NCBI GenBank assembly: GCA_001986395.2
Contig: MQVO02000004.1
Location: 1,798,001-1,862,000, forward strand
DNA length: 64,000 bases
DNA from: Irpex lacteus
Lineage: Eukaryota; Basidiomycota; Agaricomycetes; Polyporales; Irpicaceae
Reading direction: 5' to 3'
Made by a program: the position numbers and the translations under genes
Notes under the pieces: model-generated
The model's input: the letters and a program-made list of their open reading frames with translations, nothing else
Told to the model about the DNA's origin: nothing
Database searches by the model: none
Shown: positions 55,818 through 64,000 of the stretch, piece after piece
Layout of the letters: every line of letters starts with the position of its first letter
How positions within the stretch are numbered: position 1 is the stretch's first letter

Positions 55818-58800
55818 ATGCAGACTCCTGCTAATCTGCCATACCAGGCTTACAGAGTACGTTGTGTATATTCGGGTCTCATTACACGCAGACACTCACG
55901 AACTCGCTGGGTTGTACAGTCCAAGCGTCACTCAAGAAACCATTCAGGCAACAATCAACTTCAGAATCTCTCTCCAAACGTATCTCCGCCTCCACCAATC
56001 CGACCTGCGGTGTACACCAACGGACATGGCTTACCGGTGAACGGTGTAAGCGAACCCATTGTACCGCTGCAGAGGGACTTTACAGGGGACCTCGAGAAGC
56101 TCAAGGATGCACACGAGCACCCTCATACTCATGATGAACAGGACCAGGAGAAGGCTGGAGATGTGTTCCTTGCTCCGCCGCAGAACGGCGTACATGGGAA
56201 TGGGAATGGTGCGGTTTTGAACATCAATGCGGCAAAGATGATACTAGACGAGTCGAGGAGGTCGGTGTCGATGACAGACGTGGTTACCGCATACGAAGCG
56301 CGGAGGAATGAGCCTCCACCTCCTGCACACTCACCGCCTACACCGACGAAGCCTATCATTATCACGAGTACTCCGGATCCTGTCTCCCCGCCAGAACAAG
56401 AGATCGCTACTTCACCAGCTTCTACTACATCCACGCAGTCCTCTGCTCCTCCTCTAACAATGCCCAGTCATCACGAGAAAGCCTCTCAGCCGATAGCTGG
56501 TCCCTCTTCCTCGAGTAGCACGCCACAAACCTCCCCTGGTCCAAGCCCCCGTCCTGTGCTTTCCCCGTTAGCCTCGGGTCGGAAGTCCTCTACCTTTCGT
56601 CGCGTACCTTTGCGCACGCCATCTGCCCGACCAAACCTTCCATCTTCCCCACTTCGTCCGCACTCCATGATCGGGTTAACTGCAGATTCAAGAACGTCGA
56701 GCGGATTGAGTATATCTTCGCGGTTTCTTGGTTCAGATGCTCAACAACCACATGAATCATCTACACTACGGCTGAAAACTCCACAAGCACAATCTAGACC
56801 TACTTCCATGATATTAGACAAGGACAAAGGAGGATTACCGCCTATACCTCTAGACACACACTCGAATAATGCGTCCCCTGCACCATATAGACGAAGACAA
56901 GGAGAAGTTGTCACACCTCAACCACGTTCTTCCTCACTCGCCCTCCCACATTTTCCTCATTCCCATCAACGTGCTACCTCACCAGGCATTTCACCCTCGG
57001 TCACACCAGCCATATCACCATCGCCGCTGTCCTCCACTTCTTCATTACCCACACCTACGTCTACCGTTTCTACAGCTACCTTTGGTCCTCCGACTAGTGC
57101 TCAAAGGTCTACAACACCTCGCGCCACAGCCTCAACACCTTACCGCCCAGGCTTCCAACCGAAAGGCGTCTACCGACCTCGTACGGACGAGTTCCTGGAG
57201 ATGAGGCGCACAAGGAGCGATGTTGGGAGAGTCGAGAGGACGAGGCTTGAGAGAAGGCTCGAAAAGCTTGTCAATCTGCACTTTCCTCATCCAAGTCTTG
57301 ATGCTGCGGAACCGGGACGTAAAGAGAAGGGGAAGGAAAGCCAGAATGCGGCGACTCGACGGCAGGGTAGTACGTCCAGTACGATGATCTCCGCACCAAG
57401 TATCAGCAGACGAGCGTCGAGTTTCTTTGAGATCGACGTTGCAAGCTTGAGAGGCAAGAGTGCGGGGGACCTTTGGAGAGGGGTTGTAACATCAACTCAG
57501 GCGTCGGCTAGCGGAGCGGGGGGTAAGACGGATATCAGGGCTGCTGAGCAGAAGATTACTCCGTGGGTAGAGGACAAGGAGGTGAAGGAGTGTCCTTTGT
57601 GCAAGTAAGCGTCGTCTTCATCGTTTCCTCGCAAAATAGCTGTAAACCTGACTTATTGACTCTACACTACTTTCCTTCTCGCAGAGCATCTTTCCATCCC
57701 CTCACAAACCGCAAACATCACTGTCGGCTTTGCGGTCGCATTATCTGCTCATTACCAGTCAAGTATCCACAAAGGACACAGCCATGTTCGCTCTTGTTCG
57801 TTACCGATCCGGTGACGGGGTTCGTGGAAGAGGTGACTGAGGGTGTGGATTATGGGGTGAGGCGGAGGACCAGTAGTAGTGCCGGTGTAGCAGGAGCAGC
57901 AGGAGCGGGGAAGGGGAAGGCACGAGAGGAGCTGAGCCCGGAGGAGAAGTTCTTGAAGGGCGTGCGGATCTGTAGGGACTGTAAGCCGGTGCTGATGTGA
58001 GTTATTGTGTCCTTCTGTAGCTAGCCGGCCGCGAGAGATGCTAACATTGCATACCGAAGGCGCAAACAGTATATCCAGGAGGCCCAGAAGGTACCGATCT
58101 TCGCAAGGCTGTATGAGGTACGTATATCACCAAGTATACGTTGCATGGTTAAGTGTGCTAAGCTTCTTTGAACACCGCGTAGGCGTTCATTCTGCTAGAG
58201 AAAGAGATTGAGGAGGCTCTTCCTCAGTTTCAGGAGCTCATGGTCAGCCTCAGGTACGTTTTGTTCTCTTTGGTGATCTTTATTACAGCGAGCACATACC
58301 TGATAATTTCTGGATTCCATAACGCAACAGTCAGGATGAACGCCCCAGTGTAGAAGCTTCTGCCGCGCGAAAACGCCTCCTCGAGGCCTTTGCGCAATAC
58401 GATGCTCTCGCAAAGCGGATGCGTAAGCTTCCCTGTCCAGGAGGCCCAGGCAGCTCGCAGGATCGCGTGCAACAAGCAATTCTCTTGCGGGCGACTAACT
58501 TCCTACAGAAGAACATGTTTCCCTTACAGGTCAGTTCATTCAGCTTCAAAGTATATCATATTTTTACAACGCGCATTTACCACTATTCTGCTTAAACCTG
58601 TTGTCAGGCACTACCTAAGACCTCCAAGAAACCCTCCCCTTCGTCCATCTCCCCTTCTTCGTCTTCCAGCACCCCATCTCCTCACGAACAACAACCTATC
58701 ATTGACCCCGATTCCGAAGTCGCTCGTATCCTTCAGCCGTTACTGGAACAAGAGGCCCTCTTGGAGAGTTTCGTGGAAGAGGCGAAGACGCACAGAAAGT

Positions 58801-58907
58801 TTGAAGACGCGCAGACGTTAAAGGCTAACTTGAAGGAAATTCGGGCAGAGATCGATCGAGTGCTAGCTAATGCTGACGGTGGCTTGAGTGAGCGAAGGCC
58901 GACGTGA
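55818..58907 (+). CDS. PEP7: FYVE-finger Rab5 effector PEP7/VAC1 (rabenosyn-like)
   Basis: The product begins MQTPANLPYQAYR. It continues in a long Pro/Ser-rich disordered region of about 500 residues and then enters the FYVE finger: ECPLCKASFHPLTNRKHHCR, LCGRIICSLP, with a Gly/Ala/Ser insert and a closing VRICRDCKPVL. The RKHHCR basic motif binds PI3P. Downstream helices (FARLYEAFILLEKEIEEALP, QFQELMV) and a C-terminal helical Rab5-binding segment (EVARILQPLLEQEALLESFV, LKEIRAEIDRVLANAD) match Pep7/rabenosyn. Pep7 acts in Golgi-to-endosome vesicle tethering with Vps21 and Vps45. The first intron (55857-55919) is 63 nt with no in-frame stop, so an unspliced N-terminus stays open. Another short intron separates CPLCK and ASFHP. 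Confidence 0.92.
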
Positions 58908-59384
58908 TCATTCAAGTTGAGAAATGGAGGTGGTCTGGATTCTCTTGCTGGATGGATGGATGCTGGATGCTCTCATAATACCTATCTATTATCGGCTGAC
59001 TGACTGATTGATTCTTACGCACTTACTCACACACCGCTCGGCAACATCATTCAACTCAAACGGACATTTTCCACTAGACGAGGTTGATATTATTATACCG
59101 GAATAACACGACAAACAAGTCGCGCTTTGTGATTAACTATCTTATATCTTACGGGTTGAGGATGAGTATATCGTACGTGATGGTGGGGTTTGCACAGTGG
59201 TGCTCGATAACTGGGATAGCGATGTGAGTGAGGCAGACAAGGACAGACAGAGGGTACAAGGAAAGTGAGAATGAGAAAGATGGGTGAAGACGAGAGACAA
59301 TGAGAGTGCAATGACACCGATGATAACTTAATCTTAATAAACATTGTGGGATGGTAAGGTGCGCTCGGTCTACGTTGATGGAGT
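58908..59384. other. Convergent spacer PEP7 / SOG2
   Basis: 477 bp without a gene. A GGATGGATGGATGCTGGATGCT-type short repeat lies near 58950-58970. Confidence 0.4.
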
Positions 59385-62300
59385 TCAACGAGGCGGCGAA
59401 AGCATGAAAGTCCCGTGGGGAAGTGCACTTCGCGGCGGTTCCTTCATAGCTGGCAAAGTCCTTGTAGCGGCTGGAGACACTGCACTTCGGCTTCGGGAGA
59501 GGTTCGCTCCCAAACGGCCATCTTCCGGAGGTGGCGGAGGCGAGAGAACACCGATCATAGGAGAATAGGGACGTTGCAGAGGAGTCGGGGAAAATGAAGA
59601 AACGTGCAGAAGCATGAGGAAATCTTGCGTAGCTTGCGAGAGCTGGACCATGGAATTTCGTAAATCAGATGAGAGAGTGTGCGTCATGCCGTATGTCTTG
59701 AGGGCGTTCAACAGCTGAGTAACGGTCTAAATCAACGGGAATTAGCTTTCGGGTTGATGTAGCATTGCGTTTACACTTACGTTCGCAAATACGTGGGCAT
59801 CATCTCGAAGGGCCGTCCTACGACTAGCATCGTGCGCAACGTTCTGGATATCGTCTTGAAGTCTGTAGGTGACGCCCTCAGCTTTGCGCAGCGTAACGAG
59901 GAGTGTTTCTTGAAGGATCGGGTCTTGTTCAAGCAATGCTTCCAGCAAGTTCCAAACGGGTGGTGCAGACTCTACGGCATATTTGATAGCATCAACAGCG
60001 ACACCATCAATCATGGTATGTGCGCTGGACATGGCGTCAAGAGAGGGACTCTTTGCTATCGCGAGAGCGGGCGAGTTCGTCGTTGAGGCCAGAAAAGAGC
60101 TCGCAGAACTCTGTCGTGAATGCAAGTCTACTCTTGAGGACGTAGAGGGCCGAATGGTACCGTCACCATGGATACCATGAGGACCAGCTGTTTGTGAGCG
60201 GCGTATGGGGCGAGGTACCGGTGTTACGGAGGCAGGTCCACCAACCAGTCCCGAAGACAGAGGAGGGGAATCCAAGTTTGACGGTAAAAGCATACCAAGC
60301 TCCACGTCTTTGTAGCTAAATGATCCAGCGTGTCGTCTGGCCATCCGTGCCCTTGCGTCGGATGTACCGTTAGTTGGCGAACGCACGTTCGCCCTGGGTC
60401 CATGAAGGGCAGGAGTGGGAGTCACGGTGCCTCCAGTCGACGGGGTAGAGGCATCAAGAGAGGATGAAGGTGTTGGAAGAGACTTTGTTGCCGACGGTGG
60501 CCCGTAGTCTCGTAGGAAGGTTTTCACCGCGTCCACTTGACCGGCGATGGAAGTCCAAGCACCCGCAATCTCCGCCATAGCACCATACAGCATCAACAGC
60601 ATTTGCCTAGTATACCGTGAGTCGTCATGTGTGGCAAGAACCTTGAGCTGCAGCGTTAGTACTCCAACAGCTTTACCAAACATGTTTACATTATCCCTGC
60701 ATGTTTCCACAACCGACCTGCAGACCGCCGGAGAAGGGACGGTTCTTTTACTCATGGTGTCGAACCTATCGAGAGCATTTATGAGTTGATTCATGTACAT
60801 GCTCCCAGGATCAAGTACTTTCAACAAAACTGCTGAAAGCCGTTCGTCGATCGCATATTCGGTATAATGCTGTAGGGCCTGGTAAATCTGGGAGACGCCA
60901 AAGAGTATTCCTCTGATTCCGTCCACTAGTATGAGGAGAGCTGGTGGGACTGTCTTGGCCAGAGTGCCCATGTTGAGAGAAGACATGCGGCGGAAGTACT
61001 TGTGTCTTTCTCCGTCCATGTGAGGAGCTGGACGGTGAAGGGACACGGGGGAAGCAACGACCGACGGGGAAAATTTGGGCGTTCGAAAATTGTTGAGTGA
61101 CCCGTTTGATGAATCGGATTCCTGTCTATGAGGCGGGGAAGGCATTCCTGATTTCTCATCCACGGTATGAAGATGGATGTCCTTTCTGCTGTTGAGTTGC
61201 AATCTGGCTGGTCGTAGATCCGGCATACTCTTCTTGGGAGGCAAATAACTTCGTTGAGCGGACCCGCCGCTGCTAGCGAAGGAGGCATTCCTGTTATGTA
61301 GCCTGGCTACGGTTTGATTGAATTCTTCATCCGTAGAGGACACGGACTCGTCTGGGGTTGGTAAATAACTATCAGGCGAATGGTGGGGGGAAGTGTGTGA
61401 CGAATGAGAGGAGACAGCCTCGAGGTGTAGTCGGGGAGGTCGGGGAGATTTGGGAGACCGCGATGACTGGATGGGAGGCATTGGCAAGATGTTGTCAGAG
61501 TAATTGGACTGTTCAGAATCTAGCGAGAACGTGCGATTATGCTGGACCATGGATGAACTCTCGACGAACATGCTACTGTCGAACGGTGATCGGCCGTCCA
61601 TAGAATCATCCCGACTTTCATCACTGGCACTGGTAAGAACCCTTCTCAAAGGTATGATAGATGGACACTTACGCAACGAAGTCATGGTCCAGGTCCATGA
61701 ATGATGACTCCTGCAATGATTCAACAGGCCTTCGTTCTGCTGCTGTGGAGTTCTGCTGTATCCATGTCTGAAGATCTCGAATCCAAGCTTTAGCAGCATC
61801 GCCACTCTCATTTTGGTGTGACGGTTCCATAACAGTCTTTGGTGGCCATTCGAGCGGGTTGTGGTCCACCTTGAAGACGGTTAGGTTCTGGAACTGAGAG
61901 ATGTACACTGGAAGCCTGTGTATCTTGTTGCGAGAGAGAGAGAACACCTGTAGGGGTGAAGGTCGTAACCGAGGTGGACTGAGACAAGGTTCGAAGAGAA
62001 CTGACCCGTAGCTTGGTGAGAGAACCAGGCTCCGAAGGCAAACGTTTGATCTTGTTACGACTGATATCGAGTATCTCCAGAGACGGCATAATAGTCAACT
62101 GGCATAGTCGTCAGTGGGGGAAAGTCACGGCTTCCTTCACGACTTACAACGTCAGGAAATGTCGTGAAGTTATTGTCCTTAAGGACCAAGTAACGGAGCT
62201 GTGTTAGCAACGCAAATGCCATGGGTAGAGTAGTGAGGCGATTGTGTGCCAACGCTATCCTGTGTGCGTTTTCAGGCTCGTTGCGATAGCTTAAGAAAGC

Positions 62301-62563
62301 TTAACAGCGTACCTCACTACTGTGCTCTCGCCGTCCGCATCTACTTGCCCCGCACCCGCCAGCTCGGACGCCCCATCCTCGCCAACATCCGTCAGGTTCT
62401 TTTTAGCTAAGTCGAGCGTAAATCCACCGTCGGGAGACTGCTTGAACGCTTCAGTAATATGCTCTCGGCTCAGGGATACCGACGGCAGTGGTGATGGCAC
62501 AGTAGCGGCTCTTGCAGGTAAAGGACGGCCTATGCTTGAGGCTTCGTTATCCGTAATGGCCAT
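59385..62563 (-). CDS. SOG2: RAM-pathway leucine-rich repeat protein SOG2
   Basis: The N-terminus begins MAITDNEASSIGRPLPARAA. Leucine-rich repeats follow (TLDLAKKNLTDVG, IALAHNRLTTLPMAFALLTQ, LEILDISRNKIKRLPSEPGS, VFSLSRNKIHRLPVYISQFQ). After a Ser/Pro-rich linker comes the long SOG2 domain (RMSSLNMGTLAKTVPPALLI, VDGIRGILFGVSQIYQALQH). It continues with LLMLYGAMAEIAGAWTSI and a C-terminal helical part (WNLLEALLEQDPILQETLLV, AHVFANTVTQLLNALKTYG). The protein ends in a Pro-rich tail (GTFMLSPPR). Sog2 works with Cbk1, Mob2, Tao3/Pag1 and Hym1 in the RAM network, which controls cell separation and polarised growth. Short introns split the LRRs. Confidence 0.93.
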
Positions 62564-63082
62564 CCCTTCGAGTAAGAAACGCTGTTTCCTTCGTTCTGGC
62601 GATGTCCAGAGGGGGGCCGTGGTCTTGGACGTCGAGGCCGAGGTGAGACAAGGTCAACACAGCGTTGAGAGGCGCCCTCGTATGCATGTGGATGTCGCTG
62701 TGCCGCCCAAAAAGGAAGGTGTGGACATTGTTTCGCCATCATCAGATCTGGGCCTCTTGTTCCGAGTCCATAGTTAATTTCTTTTATCTAACCAGATGAA
62801 TCCACACAATAAGAACCCACATTAAGCTCGGCTATGCGAAAATAGTCCAATTGTGGGAGTATTCAAGAACTTTACAATCAATTTGGGCCGCAGTACGAGC
62901 CATGAATATAGATCTACAATATGGTGATAGACAACAGCGTAGCATTCCTGCTTTATCAGAAGTATAAATATTGTACTATAATATTATAGGACTTATTCCA
63001 CAAGACTGTACTTATGTAAACGGCCAAGGCTGTCTACTCTTAATTAAATGCATCACTATGCCTACACGTACAAATTTGTAGC
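62564..63082. other. SOG2 promoter and 3' flank of the transcription factor gene
   Basis: 519 bp without a supportable gene. The right half (62930-63060) is A/T-rich. Confidence 0.45.
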
Positions 63083-64000
63083 CTACATGTTTCCAAAGAA
63101 CGGTCTCATCCAGTTGGAGTCAGAGTAGCCTGGAGGAGTGGAGACGAGTTGCTCCAGTTCCTCCAGAGTATATGCCGGCGCGGGCATAGGTTGCGAAAGG
63201 GGTGAGGACTCCGTGTCACCGTAAGAGGGATTGCGGGTGCTCTCAACAAAGTGAGTCAGGCTGAAGTCCATATCTGGCTCGCCAACAAGTTGGCGGGCCA
63301 CGTGTCCTTCAAATGATGTACTTGTGCTCGCGTTTGCATATTGATTTCCAAAAGTCTGAGTCTGGGGGGTAAAAATGTTGGGCAGAGTGGTATCTGGCCA
63401 TGTGGACGAGTCAACAGAGACTTGCTCATAATGACGTTGCGTCTGATTTTGCGGCTGAAATGCTGCGATAGCAGCTATCTGTGCTTGCAGAGATGGCGTG
63501 AGGTACTTCTTCAAGAGACTGCGCAAGAACTTTGAGTAGAGCGCGGGGGAGTGCCGCCCGTCAAGGGCAACATCATCGGAACTCAGAATCTCAATCAATG
63601 CCTGAACCAAGCGAACAATCTCGGCGCATTGTTCGTCTGTCAACAGAGGAAGGAATTTTGGCCGAAGAAGCTATCTCGGCTGTTAGTAGGGTGTTTCCGG
63701 TGCCAGAGTGATGGTCTTACGTTGAGTAGAAAGGCTGCGGAGAATGCCATGTAAAGGAAGTTTGCCTGTAGACGCAAAAGGTGAGAAATCACGAACGAGT
63801 GGTGTGTGGACTGTTTATACCTCCAACGCCCAACTTAAGAATCCTGACGGATAGAGATGGTCTATGACTGTCTGAATCGCGGATCTGGCCATCACCATTG
63901 ACTGTTTGGTTCAATAATTTAGTAGCTGGACCACACAACATCATCAGACTTACCTGCTGTAGGACGTAGCTCTCGCGAGTGATGCCTTTCTTCACAGCAT
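63083..64000 (-). CDS. Fungal-specific transcription factor, C-terminal part (cut by window edge)
   Basis: The minus-strand gene enters from the right edge. The visible part reads AVKKGITRESYVLQQ, SMVMARSAIQTVIDHLYPSG (after an intron), FLSWALEANFLYMAFSAAFL, LNLLRPKFLPLLTDEQCAEI and VRLVQALIEILSSDDVAL. This is the helical end of the fungal-specific transcription factor domain (middle homology region) of Zn(II)2Cys6 regulators. It ends in a Pro/Ser/Thr-rich tail (STPPGYSDSNWMRPFFGNM), often the activation region. The zinc cluster itself must lie beyond the window, so the DNA-binding type is inferred from family only. Three introns are visible. Confidence 0.85.

Overview
This is a eukaryotic chromosome segment from a filamentous basidiomycete, most likely an Agaricomycete. 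Almost every gene is split by many short GT-AG introns (about 50-70 nt, often with CTRAY-type branch points). The genes are densely packed on both strands and are fungal housekeeping families: Sfi1, Sog2, Knr4/Smi1, Eaf1/Vid21, Gid2, Sso1, Pep7, Pmp3. I see no mobile element, no CRISPR array, no prophage and no convincing tRNA or rRNA gene. The overall character is ordinary core genome, not a genomic island. I found no self-evident novel multigene system.

Layout, left to right: the 3' end of an unidentified gene (1-140); a pirin gene with a GC-AG intron and a 10-nt microexon (567-1948); NSA1 (WDR74) and GID2/RMD5 sharing a 162-bp divergent promoter (2052-5349); an F-box gene (5759-7479); a 2.7-kb gene-poor stretch holding a possible degenerate minus-strand gene; an Ala/Glu/Pro-rich acidic protein with an apparent frameshift (10209-11359); a SUR7/PalI-family membrane protein with one long intron (12516-13764); NOP2 (15651-18242); a FUN14-domain protein (19045-19858); a hypothetical gene (20032-20577); a kynurenine-formamidase-like hydrolase (21076-22124); the plasma-membrane syntaxin SSO1 (22514-23915); SFI1 (24389-28560); and a BTB protein (29181-30395).

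The right half carries eIF2B epsilon (31387-34667), PMP3 with a 5-nt microexon and a CRE-containing promoter (35787-36199), a cytosolic HSP70 with a C-terminal frameshift and a step-type heat-shock element (37144-39273), EAF1/VID21 of NuA4 (39951-44204), KNR4/SMI1 (45017-47193), two tandem SCOT-type CoA-transferases (48189-50216 and 51048-53329), twinfilin (54029-55378), a PEP7/rabenosyn FYVE protein (55818-58907), SOG2 of the RAM pathway (59385-62563), and the C-terminal part of a fungal-specific transcription factor (63083-64000, cut by the window edge).

The genes do not form a pathway cluster. Recurring themes are ribosome assembly and translation (NSA1, NOP2, eIF2B), secretion, polarity and cell wall (SSO1, PEP7, SOG2, KNR4, twinfilin) and stress (HSP70, PMP3). 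The most notable observations are the microexons, two coding frameshifts that look like loss of one C from a C run (possible assembly errors), the SCOT tandem duplication, and a few protein-like frames in otherwise empty gaps. Splice sites were read by eye, so exon boundaries are predictions.
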